From: Lacinutrix algicola
GTDB taxonomy: Bacteria > Bacteroidota > Bacteroidia > Flavobacteriales > Flavobacteriaceae
Reading direction: 5' to 3'
NCBI RefSeq assembly: GCF_001418085.1
Contig: NZ_LIQH01000033.1
Span: 1-53,927, forward strand
DNA: 53,927 nucleotides
Shown here piece by piece: positions 34,798 to 43,213 of this stretch; within the stretch, counting starts at the first letter, position 1, and every line of letters begins with the position of its first letter. Both the position numbers and the translations under genes were made by a program. The notes below the pieces were generated by a model. That model saw only the letters and a list, made by a program, of their open reading frames with translations, did not search any database and was not told the DNA's origin.

Positions 34798-34840
34798 AAA
34801 AAAAAAAAAAATGGAATATTTCTGTATAAAGAAATATCCC
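34798..34840 (-). terminator. Minus-strand terminator with a 14-T tract
   Basis: GGAATATTTCT (34813-34823) pairs with AGAAATATCCC (34830-34840) with one mismatch. On the minus strand the stem is followed by A and then 14 consecutive T. There is no recognised minus-strand gene upstream of it within 1 kb. Confidence 0.75.
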
Positions 34841-35113
34841 ACTTGGTTTTTTGTTTACAAATATAGGTGTCGGATCCAATTTTGTAGTACAACATAGAAA
34901 TGAGGTTAACTCACCTCTCTTTTCGTTCTTCAAACCTACGAAATTAGAATCTTTCAGCCAAGTTAAATATTTCAACTGATAGCAAAATTGTTGATAAACC
35001 GCATTATATAAGACTTTATGTGTCTAATAATTTATCAACTAATCTGCTATAGTATGTTAACAACTAGAATTTCACTTAATTAAAGTGGTGTTCAAATTAA
35101 AAATTTAATAAAC

Positions 35114-35767
35114 ATGAAGAATAATTACGTAATATCAATAAATCAATTAGCAGCTTTTTCTAAAGCTACAGAATCTGGAAAAAAAAGAATCATTAAACAG
35201 CAGAAGCAACCAAATAAGTTTTTGGTTTCATGGTATCAATTGTCTAAAGCAAGAATAAAAAAATCAATTGCTAATAATTGTGATTTAGAGCCAGTTTTTA
35301 AGGGCATTGAAGAACTCAAACTTAGGAGACCTGAAAAGCCTAGACAGATTTCTGATAAGCAGGTTTCTTTAGAAGCATTGAGACGCTTTGTCAATATAAA
35401 GCTTCCTAAATTACTTAAAGATATACCACATGATTTAATAAAAAAAGTTCCTTCTAAATCCATAAAAATTAGTGGAGTAGAAATTATTATTTCACCAGAT
35501 GTGATTTATAAACTTAAAATAAATGGTAAAGTTTATATAGGAGCTGTAAAGATTCACATATCTAAAAATAATATTTTTGATAACCAACAGTCTAGATGTA
35601 TTTCAGGTTTAATATATAAGTACCTAAAAGAAGTTGTTGCATTAGAAGGAGAAGAAGTTTTAGAAGAGCTTTGTTTATCAATAGATGTCTTTGGTGACAA
35701 AGCAATTTCTACACCATATAATCTCCCTAAAGTCTTAAATGACATTGAGTTAATTTGTAAGAAGTAA
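35114..35767 (+). CDS. Uncharacterised accessory protein, possible degenerate nuclease fold
   Basis: This 217-residue soluble protein is not assigned to a named family. The basic N-terminus (ISINQLAAFSKATESGKKR, residues 8-26) looks like a small helical nucleic-acid-binding region. The central block VEIIISPDVIYKLKINGK followed by VYIGAVKIHISKN (about residues 120-150) resembles the core of PD-(D/E)XK nucleases: PD in place of the first acid, and AVK where E/D-x-K is expected. The second acid would be missing. I recall similar patchily distributed hypothetical proteins with a GA(I/V)K motif but cannot verify. A gene for a tiny basic protein follows. The nuclease idea is tentative. Confidence 0.65.
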   Translation: MKNNYVISINQLAAFSKATESGKKRIIKQQKQPNKFLVSWYQLSKARIKKSIANNCDLEPVFKGIEELKLRRPEKPRQISDKQVSLEALRRFVNIKLPKLLKDIPHDLIKKVPSKSIKISGVEIIISPDVIYKLKINGKVYIGAVKIHISKNNIFDNQQSRCISGLIYKYLKEVVALEGEEVLEELCLSIDVFGDKAISTPYNLPKVLNDIELICKK

Positions 35768-35795
35768 AATCAATTTGGAACGCTGCCTAAATAAC

Positions 35796-35820
35796 TGAAC
35801 ACCTCAATTTGAGGTGTTCA
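35796..35820 (+). terminator. Hairpin after the accessory gene
   Basis: TGAACACCTCA and TGAGGTGTTCA form a perfect 11-bp stem with a 3-base loop, 29 bases after the 217-residue gene. The T-run is weak, so it may be a terminator, a processing site or an operator for the small gene downstream. Confidence 0.5.
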
Positions 35821-35956
35821 ATTTAAAAGTTTAAATCTGGAAAAAAGAAACTTCTGTCCAGAACCTAATATTTTATTAGTTGAGTTTGAGATTTCAAATA
35901 TATAAAATGATTAGGCAAAAAGAGGATTCATATTGTTTAATTAAATACCAATTATT

Positions 35957-36070
35957 ATGGCGAAGGCTACAATAACTAAGCACAGAAGTGCAAAAACAGG
36001 TAGATATGTGACTGAAAGATTTGCGAAAAATCATAAGTCAACTACTGTGAAAGAAACTAGAAAAAAATAG
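35957..36070 (+). CDS. 37-residue basic protein of the AKTGRYV type
   Basis: This short ORF starts MAKATITKHRSAKTGRYVTE and ends in KETRKK. It has the pattern RSAKTG(R/K)(Y/F)V...YAK.H..TTV.E seen in small proteins of plasmids, phages and accessory regions, often mislabelled in databases. The residue pattern, the A-rich leader and a perfect terminator 12 bases downstream support a real gene. Function is unknown. Its neighbour is the 217-residue accessory protein, 189 bases upstream on the same strand. Confidence 0.75.
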   Translation: MAKATITKHRSAKTGRYVTERFAKNHKSTTVKETRKK

Positions 36071-36081
36071 TTTTAAAATTG

Positions 36082-36110
36082 AAAAAGCATCCATAATTAG
36101 GATGCTTTTT
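36082..36110 (+). terminator. Terminator of the 37-residue gene
   Basis: AAAAAGCATCC (36082-36092) and GGATGCTTTTT (36100-36110) form a perfect 11-bp stem with A and T runs. It can also serve the convergent gene at 36137. Confidence 0.85.
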
Positions 36111-36136
36111 TATATACAAAATTCAAAACAACAAGA

Positions 36137-37153
36137 CTACAAACCATAATCCAATGGTAAAACATCTCCAATTCTTTGATTTGCCATAAATCCACCAAAC
36201 AATACTTTTTCTATTGGCGAGTGATTGCCATATGCATCTATAAAAAAGCGTTTTACTTCACTTTTAATGGCAGACTGCCTGCCTTTGCATAGAATATTAA
36301 GCTTTATAGGAATAACAACCTCAGTAACCTCTAAACTATCATTTTTATAAACACTAATGTGTAATGAAGGATCTACTTGATAGCTGCCTTTAAATATTTT
36401 AAATTTTTCTTCTTTAAGTCTATCATTTGCAACAGCTCTCATAAAATGCAATGCAGAGCCCATGTATGCTTTTTTTCTGTTTTTTAATGCGCGCTTATGC
36501 TTTTTTGAGTCTACATTTTCAAAAAAAGTTGTTCCAGAATAAGCTACAGAAGCTACTGTTTTAAACGCTTTTTCTAAATCTAAATTAGACTCTACATCTA
36601 TATTATAATCAATATAGAAGTCTTTTAAATCGTATTTAACAACATAATCTAAAGCTTCATTTTTTACAATTATTGGTGCTTTAGCAGAAGCAATTAATTG
36701 TTTAGTATCTCTTTCAAAATTTAAAACAAGAGCATCTTCATTTAAAATAGTACACTTATTTGCAAATTCAGATCTTCCTAAAAACTCTCTTCTAAATTGT
36801 TTAAGCTTAAACTCTCTAGACCACTCGTCTTTACTATCTAAAAGAACCTCTTCTAAAGTATTAACATCTTCTTTTAGCTTAAACACCTTCTTAGTCTCAA
36901 AGTTTTCTATTGAAGTAATTTTTGTTTCATATCCTACAAAAGACACTACCAATGGTGCATTAATAGGCTGTTTTAATTCGATAAAAAATTCACCATCAAA
37001 GTTTGTAGTCGTACCTATAGAAGTATTATCGAAATAAACAGAAGCTCCAATTATTGGGTCATTAGTTTTTTCGCTTAAAACGACACCACTTAATTCTTGT
37101 GCAAATGAAGATAAGAAAGATAGAAATAATATTAAAAAGGAAATGTTTTTCAT
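36137..37153 (-). CDS. Exported protein with carboxypeptidase-like regulatory domain
   Basis: This 338-residue protein has a signal peptide (residues 1-18, ending SSFAQ). A CarboxypepD_reg-like beta domain follows at about 20-95 (LSGVVLSEKTNDPIIGASVYF, then TTTNFDGEFFIEL). The remaining region is not recognised; it includes the block EWSREFKLKQFRREFLG, which recurs in Bacteroidota proteins of this class. It is not a TonB receptor, since no barrel follows. It probably works in the periplasm or at the outer membrane. It starts 13 bases after the end of the OlsF-like gene and is likely co-transcribed. Confidence 0.75.
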   Translation of the reverse strand: MKNISFLILFLSFLSSFAQELSGVVLSEKTNDPIIGASVYFDNTSIGTTTNFDGEFFIELKQPINAPLVVSFVGYETKITSIENFETKKVFKLKEDVNTLEEVLLDSKDEWSREFKLKQFRREFLGRSEFANKCTILNEDALVLNFERDTKQLIASAKAPIIVKNEALDYVVKYDLKDFYIDYNIDVESNLDLEKAFKTVASVAYSGTTFFENVDSKKHKRALKNRKKAYMGSALHFMRAVANDRLKEEKFKIFKGSYQVDPSLHISVYKNDSLEVTEVVIPIKLNILCKGRQSAIKSEVKRFFIDAYGNHSPIEKVLFGGFMANQRIGDVLPLDYGL

Positions 37154-37166
37154 AGATATAAAGTTG

Positions 37167-38981
37167 TTAATCCTCTACTACAGTCCCTGGAAATTTACTT
37201 TCCAACTCTGCTTGAAACTCTTCCATTACTGGTCGCACGGTACTCTCTGGTAAATCGGATATTTTAATATACATTAAACCATCTACCGCGTTATTAAATA
37301 ATGGATCGACATTAAAACCTATAAGTCTACAGTTTTGCTTAATATACTTTTTAAGAAGCACAGGCAGTCTTAAAGCTCCTGGTTCTATTTCGTCTATTAT
37401 CTTATCGAATTTATTTAAATCTGCTTCTGTAGCATCAAAAACAAAATCTTTATCGGCATCATTAAGTTTTACCTTAAATTCCTTTTTAGGATGAACGTAT
37501 TGAGCCACATAAGGATCGTAATAATGAGATTTCATAAACTCAATCATTAACGATTTAGAGAAATTTGAAAACTGATTACTAATACTAACACCACCAATAA
37601 GGTATTTATGTTCTGGATAGCGTAATGTAGTATGTACAATACCTTTCCAAAGTAAAAATAAAGGCATTGGTTTTTGTTGGTATTCTTTTATAATAAAAGC
37701 ACGTCCTAACTCTAAAGACTCGCTCATCATTTTATACAACTCTGGCTCAAAACGGAATAAATCTTGAAGATAAAAACCATCGATACCATATTTTTCGAAA
37801 ATTTTAGCTCCTAATCCCATTCTATAAGCTCCAGCTAATACTTTAGCTTCGCTATCCCATAAAAACATGTGGTGATAGTATGTGTCAAAATCGTCTAAAT
37901 CTATAGCCTCATTTGTACCTTCTCCAACTGCTCTAAATGTAATTTCTCTAAGTCTTCCTATTTCTCTAAGTATGTTAGGAATATCTTGAGCTGGCGCTAA
38001 ATACACCTCATAATTTTTGCTTACAAGTAATCGCTTATCCTTTTTAAGCAAGTTCTCAACCTCCTTAATCATTGTAGCAGAATCTACAGGAGTTACAATC
38101 TTTTTAGGTGTTTTAGGCACTTTTAAACTAGACGAAATACTACTTATTCTTTTCTCTTTTTGTTCGAAAGCATTAGATAACATATAGGTTTTACGTCTAA
38201 TAAAATCTGTAAATTCTCCTAAAGTTTTATGTTCGTCTTGAGCTTTAACCGTAATTGGTTTTCCCACTCTTACTTTTATTGTTCGGTGTTTTTGCGTTAG
38301 CAACTCCGAAGGCAGTTTTGCTGTTCTAAAGATGTCACTAATTTTAGATAACTTATAAAATAGCTTACTGTTTTGAGCGTGAAAATAAATAGGAACAATA
38401 GGAACATTGGCTTTTTGAGCTAATTTCATGGCTGCTTCTTCCCATGGCTTATCTACCATTAATTTACCGTCTTTATAAGTAGAAACTTCTCCGGCAGGAA
38501 ATATACCTAATGGATGACCTTCTCTTAAATGCATGATTGCATTTTTAAAACCAGCAATGCTTGACTTTACATCCTTACGATCTTCAAAAGGATTAACAGG
38601 CATTATATATGGCTTCATTGGCTCAATACGATGTAATAAAAAATTAGCTATTATTTTAAAATCGTCTCTTTGTTCAAGCATTAATTTTAATAACAATATA
38701 CCGTCTATTCCTCCTAACGGATGATTAGAAACTGTAATGTATGCACCATCTTTTGGAAGTCTTTTTAAATCTTCTTCGGGAATTTCAAATTTAATTTGAA
38801 ACTCACCTAAAATAGCATCTAAAAACTTTATACCGCTTAAATGTTTGTTACGACTATAGATTCTATTAAGTGTAGATATTTTTAAAACTTTCATCAATAG
38901 CCAGCCCGTAAACGTTCCAAATACTCCGTATTTTTCTAGGTTTATAGCTTTTGAAACTTCTTTTGCAGAGACTAAAGACAT
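37167..38981 (-). CDS. olsF: Bifunctional acyltransferase (OlsF-like ornithine-lipid synthase)
   Basis: This 604-residue protein joins two acyltransferase domains. The N-terminal PlsC-like domain has the motif NHPLGGID (H87 and D93, a spacing of five rather than the canonical four) and the FPAGEVST block near residue 162. The C-terminal half, from about residue 310, is a GNAT/hemolysin-type domain (LREITFRAVGEG, then VLAGAYRMGLG and LGRAFIIKEYQ). This layout matches OlsF, which makes phosphorus-free ornithine lipids by N- then O-acylation, known in Flavobacterium and Serratia. Other LPLAT-GNAT fusions exist, so the substrate remains an inference. Confidence 0.7.
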   Translation of the reverse strand: MSLVSAKEVSKAINLEKYGVFGTFTGWLLMKVLKISTLNRIYSRNKHLSGIKFLDAILGEFQIKFEIPEEDLKRLPKDGAYITVSNHPLGGIDGILLLKLMLEQRDDFKIIANFLLHRIEPMKPYIMPVNPFEDRKDVKSSIAGFKNAIMHLREGHPLGIFPAGEVSTYKDGKLMVDKPWEEAAMKLAQKANVPIVPIYFHAQNSKLFYKLSKISDIFRTAKLPSELLTQKHRTIKVRVGKPITVKAQDEHKTLGEFTDFIRRKTYMLSNAFEQKEKRISSISSSLKVPKTPKKIVTPVDSATMIKEVENLLKKDKRLLVSKNYEVYLAPAQDIPNILREIGRLREITFRAVGEGTNEAIDLDDFDTYYHHMFLWDSEAKVLAGAYRMGLGAKIFEKYGIDGFYLQDLFRFEPELYKMMSESLELGRAFIIKEYQQKPMPLFLLWKGIVHTTLRYPEHKYLIGGVSISNQFSNFSKSLMIEFMKSHYYDPYVAQYVHPKKEFKVKLNDADKDFVFDATEADLNKFDKIIDEIEPGALRLPVLLKKYIKQNCRLIGFNVDPLFNNAVDGLMYIKISDLPESTVRPVMEEFQAELESKFPGTVVED

Positions 38982-39004
38982 AGTTGTTTTTTCTGTTTTT
39001 TATA

Positions 39005-39020
39005 GCTTACAAATGTAAGC
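39005..39020 (-). promoter_or_regulatory. Promoter with overlapping inverted repeat, olsF-like gene
   Basis: The minus strand has TACATTTG (39010-39017), an exact -7 consensus match. It is embedded in the inverted repeat GCTTAC-AAAT-GTAAGC. It lies 24-39 bases upstream of the start at 38981, so a regulator could compete with the polymerase there. Confidence 0.5.
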
Positions 39021-39026
39021 AATAGA

Positions 39027-40277
39027 TTATTGAGTTACAATTTGTACTGTTTCTTGAAACAACTGCTTCAAAAACACGGTTTTATCTTGTTCTAAACTTT
39101 TTATTGCTGTTTCGTTGTAATGTCTAATGGTAAATAATGAAACATTTTCATGACATTCTACCTTAAATTTAGCTTTTAAATGTAACAGCAGTTTTTCTAA
39201 ATTATTGAAGGTGTTTTCAAAACACACCGAAAAACTAATTGCCGAATTCTGTATCACATCAACCTTCATTTTATAAAGCGCTAACAAATTAAAAATCTCG
39301 CTTATATTTTCTTCAACCACATAAGAGAAATCTAAAGTAGATAAGGATAATAAAACTTGATTTTGTTTTAAAATAAAACATGGCACTTTAGGCTCGATAC
39401 CTTGAGATTTATTAACAGTTGTTCCTGCATTTTCAGGATTAATAAAAGATTTTACATGTAAAGGAATTTCCTTACGCTGCAAAGGTTGTAATGTTTTTGG
39501 ATGAATTACAGATGCACCATAAAAAGCAAGTTCTATAGCCTCTGTATAAGAGATAGTATTTAATAATTGTGTATTATTAAAATAACGCGGATCTCCATTT
39601 AAAACACCTGGAACATCTTTCCATATTGTAACACTTTGCGCATTTAAACAATATGCAAAAATAGCCGCTGTATAATCACTACCTTCTCTACCTAATGTGG
39701 TTGTAAAATTATTACTATCGCTTGCTATAAAACCTTGTGTAATGTACAAAGTAGACTCTTTAACTTTGCTAATAATACTGTTTTGGGTGATTTCCCAATT
39801 TACATTTGCTCGACGATAATAATCATCGGTTTTAATACATTGCCTAACATCTAGCCAAGTATTATTTATGTGCAAACTATTTAAATAATGACTAATAATA
39901 GTTGTAGAAACTAACTCACCATAACCAATAACTTGATCGTATATAAAATTATAATTCGGAGACTTATTACTTTTAAAAAACTGTAATAACTCATTAAAAA
40001 GTGCTTGGACAGTAATAAAAACTTGATCTTGTTGGTTGTTAAACAAATCCATCATAATAGTACGATGGTAGTTTTTCACAGTATCTAATTCTGCTATAAA
40101 AGTGTTTTTTTCGTTTAAATACTTGTCTATTACAACTTCTAAGGCATTTGTAGTTTTACCCATTGCAGAGACTACAATAAGCGTGTTTTCATGACCTACT
40201 TTTTCAAGTACTTTTACTACATTTTTTACACCATTAGCATCTTTTACAGAAGCTCCACCAAACTTAAATACTTGCAC
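39027..40277 (-). CDS. lysC: Aspartate kinase
   Basis: This 416-residue monofunctional aspartate kinase catalyses the first step towards lysine, threonine and methionine. KFGGASV (residues 5-11) is the nucleotide motif, TTLGREGSDYTAAIFA (near residue 202) the conserved substrate block, and FYGASVIHPKTLQPL (near 262) the kinase end. One or two degenerate ACT-like segments follow. Its start overlaps the stop of the upstream GNAT gene by 1 base, so the pair is translationally coupled. Feedback control by lysine or threonine cannot be judged. Confidence 0.9.
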   Translation of the reverse strand: MQVFKFGGASVKDANGVKNVVKVLEKVGHENTLIVVSAMGKTTNALEVVIDKYLNEKNTFIAELDTVKNYHRTIMMDLFNNQQDQVFITVQALFNELLQFFKSNKSPNYNFIYDQVIGYGELVSTTIISHYLNSLHINNTWLDVRQCIKTDDYYRRANVNWEITQNSIISKVKESTLYITQGFIASDSNNFTTTLGREGSDYTAAIFAYCLNAQSVTIWKDVPGVLNGDPRYFNNTQLLNTISYTEAIELAFYGASVIHPKTLQPLQRKEIPLHVKSFINPENAGTTVNKSQGIEPKVPCFILKQNQVLLSLSTLDFSYVVEENISEIFNLLALYKMKVDVIQNSAISFSVCFENTFNNLEKLLLHLKAKFKVECHENVSLFTIRHYNETAIKSLEQDKTVFLKQLFQETVQIVTQ

Positions 40278-40756
40278 TATATATTGTTTAAATAATTTTT
40301 AATTCCATTTTCATTTAAATGTACAACATCCCAATCTCGCATAACATTTGCTCCTTTTTTTTCGTAAAACGTAATTGCAGGTTCGTTCCAATCTATAACC
40401 TCCCAACTTATGCGCTTAACACCCATTGCATTGCCATGTTTAACAACTTCGTTTAAAAGTTCGGTTCCTAAACCACTACCTCTCATGCTTTTTCTTACAA
40501 TTAAATCTTCAAGGTGCAAAACCTCGCCTTTCCAGGTAGAATAACGCTTATAAACCAGTGCTGCACCAACTATTTCGTTCTCATTTTCTGCAACAAAGCA
40601 AGTAAATTTTGGCTGTTTACCATAACCATCTTCTTCAAGATTATCTACTGTAACTTCAACAGCATCAGGTTCTTTTTCAAAAATAGCGAGTTCTACGATT
40701 AGGTCGTGAACACTTTTCATATCATTTTTAGTTGCTAGACGTATTGAACTCTTCAT
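40277..40756 (-). CDS. GNAT N-acetyltransferase (diamine acetyltransferase-like)
   Basis: This 159-residue protein matches the spermidine/diamine acetyltransferase-like subgroup. MKSSIRLATKNDMKSVHDLI is at the start, LHLEDLIVRKSMRGSGLGTELL (about residues 80-101) carries the acetyl-CoA loop RGSGLG, and SWEVIDWNEPAITFYEKKGA is the C-terminal signature. The substrate may be a polyamine or an amino compound. It is the first gene of a pair with aspartate kinase, with its own -7 element. Confidence 0.85.
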   Translation of the reverse strand: MKSSIRLATKNDMKSVHDLIVELAIFEKEPDAVEVTVDNLEEDGYGKQPKFTCFVAENENEIVGAALVYKRYSTWKGEVLHLEDLIVRKSMRGSGLGTELLNEVVKHGNAMGVKRISWEVIDWNEPAITFYEKKGANVMRDWDVVHLNENGIKNYLNNI

Positions 40757-40776
40757 ATTTAAAACAATTTGGAAAC

Positions 40777-40784
40777 CAAATATA
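40777..40784 (-). promoter_or_regulatory. -7 element of the GNAT-lysC operon
   Basis: The minus strand reads TATATTTG, an exact TAnnTTTG match. It lies about 21 bases upstream of the GNAT start. Confidence 0.5.
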
Positions 40785-40848
40785 GTTTAAAGTTAAATAA
40801 GGTAAGATATTAAGTTTTACGAAAACGCAATAGTTTGCTAAAAAAAAC

Positions 40849-40856
40849 GATATTTG
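40849..40856 (+). promoter_or_regulatory. -7 element of fbp
   Basis: GATATTTG matches 7 of 8 to TAnnTTTG. Transcription would start near 40863, after the in-frame TTG at 40854, so the ATG at 40878 is the likely start of fbp. Confidence 0.5.
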
Positions 40857-40877
40857 CAAAAGCGAAAGTCTAAAAAT

Positions 40878-41891
40878 ATGTCTAGAAAAAACCAAACGTT
40901 AGGAGAATTTATTATCGAAAACCAATCGTCTTTTAAATACACTTCTGGTGAATTATCAAGATTAATAAACTCTATTCGTCTAGCTGCGAAAGTGGTAAAC
41001 CACGAGGTAAACAAAGCCGGTTTAGTAGATATTATTGGAGCTGCTGGAGACACTAACATTCAAGGTGAAGACCAACAAAAATTAGACGTATACGCTAACG
41101 AGAAGTTTATTCAAACCTTAACAAATAGAAATATTGTTTGTGGTATTGCTAGTGAGGAAGAAGATGATTTTATCTCAATAAACAGTCAAGACGAAAATAA
41201 CCAAAACAAATATGTAGTATTAATAGATCCTTTAGATGGCTCTAGTAATATTGATGTTAATGTTTCTGTAGGTACTATTTTCTCAATTTACAGACGTGTA
41301 ACACCTGTTGGAACTCCTGTAACTATTGAAGATTTTCTTCAAAAAGGAAATCAGCAAGTAGCAGCTGGTTACGTTGTTTACGGGACTTCTACTATGCTAG
41401 TTTATACAACTGGAGATGGTGTAAATGGTTTTACATTAAATCCTGCTTTAGGAACGCTTTATTTATCGCATCCAAACATGCAATTCCCTGAAGATGGTAA
41501 CATCTACTCTATAAACGAAGGTAATTACAACCATTTTCCACAAGGCGTTAAAGATTATTTAAAATATTGCCAAAAAGAAGAAGATAATAGACCATACACG
41601 TCTAGATATATTGGTTCTTTAGTTTCAGATTTTCATAGAAACATGATAAAAGGTGGTATTTACATTTATCCAAAAAGTTCTAAGAATGCTGCCGGTAAAC
41701 TACGTTTACTTTACGAATGTAACCCTATGGCTTACATTGCAGAACAAGCTAATGGTAAAGCAAGTGATGGCTTTACAAGGATTTTAGACATAGAACCAAC
41801 AGAGCTGCACCAACGTGTTCCTTTTTTCTGCGGAAGTAAAAATATGGTAGAAAAAGCAGAGAACTTTATGCAAAATGCTCAAGAAGCATAG
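40878..41891 (+). CDS. fbp: Class 1 fructose-1,6-bisphosphatase
   Basis: This 337-residue gluconeogenic enzyme removes phosphate from fructose-1,6-bisphosphate. The metal-site motifs are GIASEEEDD near residue 95 and [17 protein letters not shown] near residue 116. [18 protein letters not shown] (near 250) and [19 protein letters not shown] (near 275) form the substrate pocket. The length fits class 1. A small coiled-coil gene follows 45 bases downstream. The start is set by the -7 element, which a longer N-terminus would overlap. Confidence 0.95.
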   Translation: MSRKNQTLGEFIIENQSSFKYTSGELSRLINSIRLAAKVVNHEVNKAGLVDIIGAAGDTNIQGEDQQKLDVYANEKFIQTLTNRNIVCGIASEEEDDFISINSQDENNQNKYVVLIDPLDGSSNIDVNVSVGTIFSIYRRVTPVGTPVTIEDFLQKGNQQVAAGYVVYGTSTMLVYTTGDGVNGFTLNPALGTLYLSHPNMQFPEDGNIYSINEGNYNHFPQGVKDYLKYCQKEEDNRPYTSRYIGSLVSDFHRNMIKGGIYIYPKSSKNAAGKLRLLYECNPMAYIAEQANGKASDGFTRILDIEPTELHQRVPFFCGSKNMVEKAENFMQNAQEA

Positions 41892-41936
41892 TATTCTAAT
41901 AAATTTTGCTATTTTTACCGCAGTTTATTAAACGAA

Positions 41937-42290
41937 ATGGTAATGGCAAAGAACGATAATAACACAAATAACAACGCAAACGATTCTACTTCTAAAATTG
42001 ATGCGATAAAGCAGCTTATTTTTGGTGAAAACATCCAAGAATATAATCATGAATTTGAAGCTGTAAAACAAGACATCCTTAAAAAGAAAAAAGAATTAGA
42101 AAGCTTACTTGATGATGTTAAGGCGGAGTTACTTCAAAATATTGATAACTTAAGTACAGATATTAATATAAGAATTACCGAATTAGAAAACACCTTAGAA
42201 GACAAGGCAGATGTTCTTGAAGAGAAAAAATTAGATCGTAAACTTTTTGGCGATTTACTAATTAAACTTGGCGAGAAAATAAGTAACTAA
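41937..42290 (+). CDS. Small coiled-coil protein of the GTPase locus
   Basis: This 117-residue protein has a polar Asn/Thr-rich head, then IDAIKQLIFGENIQEYNHEF (residues 22-41) and a long coiled coil rich in K, E and L (residues 45-95). It ends in LDRKLFGDLLIKLGEKIS. The LxxLxFG...E opening resembles that of the next gene (LKDILLTDEREYAKKVEEKL), so the two may share a binding helix. An in-frame ATG two codons in (41943) is also possible. The gene ends 15 bases before the 268-residue partner gene, implying co-transcription. I recognise no named family; the role is probably structural or as an adaptor. Confidence 0.75.
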   Translation: MVMAKNDNNTNNNANDSTSKIDAIKQLIFGENIQEYNHEFEAVKQDILKKKKELESLLDDVKAELLQNIDNLSTDINIRITELENTLEDKADVLEEKKLDRKLFGDLLIKLGEKISN

Positions 42291-42305
42291 TTTGATTCTC
42301 ACGCC

Positions 42306-43112
42306 ATGAATCAAGACGAAAAACTTTCTATTTTAAAAGACATCTTACTAACAGATGAGCGTGAGTATGCAAAAAAAGTAGAAGAAAAGCTTAAAGTTGT
42401 TGAAGACATTGTAAATAAACAGAAGCAACTATCTGAGCGCGTAGATCCAATAATAGACCAAAAACTCGACGATTTTGTTTCACAAATACCCAAAACTTTA
42501 GGACCTGTAATTACAGAAGCATTAAAGACTGAAATTAAAAACTCTCAAGATGCTGTTGTAGAAGCTTTATTTCCAATTATTGGAAAAATGATAAAAAAGT
42601 ATGTACAACAAGAAATGCAAATTCTATCTGAACAGATAAATGCTAAAATGAATAGTGCATTTTCTTTTGAAGGTTTAAAACGTAAATTTAAATCTAAAAG
42701 AACTGGCGTAAGCGAAACAGATTTAATGCTACAAGAACTCGCACAACCAGTAATAGAGCAAATTATGGTTATAGAGAAAGGTTCTGGCATAATTATTTCA
42801 GAATACTCTAAAACACAAGCCATAGACGAAGACATGGTCTCTGGTATGCTTACTGCAATTAAAAGTTTTGCAGAAGATGCCTTTGAAAAAGAAAACCAAG
42901 AGTTAAATTACATAGAATACGACAGTTTTCATATACACCTTCAAAATTTCTCAGAATATTACATTGCAGTAATTATTGCTGGCCCTTATAATATTGTTTT
43001 TAAAAGTAAACTTGAAGACAAGCTATTAGATTTTGCGCAAAACTACATAAACAAAGAAGACATAAAAGATAGCGATTTGTTTTCTAAAAAATTGAAATCG
43101 TTTTTCGAGTAA
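42306..43112 (+). CDS. Tether plus longin-like protein, partner of a small GTPase
   Basis: This 268-residue protein lacks a signal peptide and a membrane helix. Residues 1-125 are helical (KLSILKDILLTDEREYAKK, VEALFPIIGKMIKKYVQQEM), followed by FSFEGLKRKFKSKRTGVSE. Residues 145-265 look like an alpha/beta domain: IEQIMVIEKGSGIIISEYS, MVSGMLTAIKSFAEDAF, YIAVIIAGP. The order matches the N-terminal module of large OmpA-domain proteins in other phyla (ALFPVIGPAIRKAI, then GLxxRxxxxRTG, then VEQVFLIHRxTGLL, then DxVSxMLTAIqdF), but the OmpA domain is absent. A roadblock/longin-type domain next to a small GTPase suggests a regulator or effector, as MglB is for MglA. That link is inferred. Confidence 0.75.
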   Translation: MNQDEKLSILKDILLTDEREYAKKVEEKLKVVEDIVNKQKQLSERVDPIIDQKLDDFVSQIPKTLGPVITEALKTEIKNSQDAVVEALFPIIGKMIKKYVQQEMQILSEQINAKMNSAFSFEGLKRKFKSKRTGVSETDLMLQELAQPVIEQIMVIEKGSGIIISEYSKTQAIDEDMVSGMLTAIKSFAEDAFEKENQELNYIEYDSFHIHLQNFSEYYIAVIIAGPYNIVFKSKLEDKLLDFAQNYINKEDIKDSDLFSKKLKSFFE

Positions 43113-43151
43113 CTATTTCTATATATAAGTAATTATACTATATCCTTTTCT

Positions 43152-43159
43152 TATTTTTG
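43152..43159 (+). promoter_or_regulatory. -7 element before the GTPase gene
   Basis: TATTTTTG is an exact TAnnTTTG match, 55 bases upstream of the GTPase ATG. It suggests that the GTPase and kinases can be transcribed separately from the fbp side of the locus. Confidence 0.4.
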
Positions 43160-43213
43160 CCTAGCTATAACTATAGCATTTTTTTAATTAAAAAATTAAA
43201 GTTATATTTCTAA

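Larger units (their letters stand above)
34571..35113. other. Non-coding stretch after nrdA
   Basis: These 543 bases contain the nrdA terminator, the second 24-mer with a TTGACAA-CGT-TTGTCAA palindrome (34711-34727), a strong minus-strand terminator (34798-34840) and two inverted DnaA-box-like sites (34989-34997 and 35032-35040). A 70-residue minus-strand ORF (34763-34975) reads through that terminator and was judged unlikely to be coding. A minus-strand RNA ending at 34798 is possible. Confidence 0.5.

Noticed and set aside
34763-34975. A 70-residue minus-strand reading frame after nrdA
   Set aside because: It reads through a strong minus-strand terminator and its poly-T tract, encoding FFFF near the end, so it is unlikely to be translated as a whole.
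34571-35113. Chromosomal replication origin
   Set aside because: Only two or three weak DnaA-box-like sites and no dnaA, gyrB or rnpA genes are present, so the evidence is too thin for an origin.
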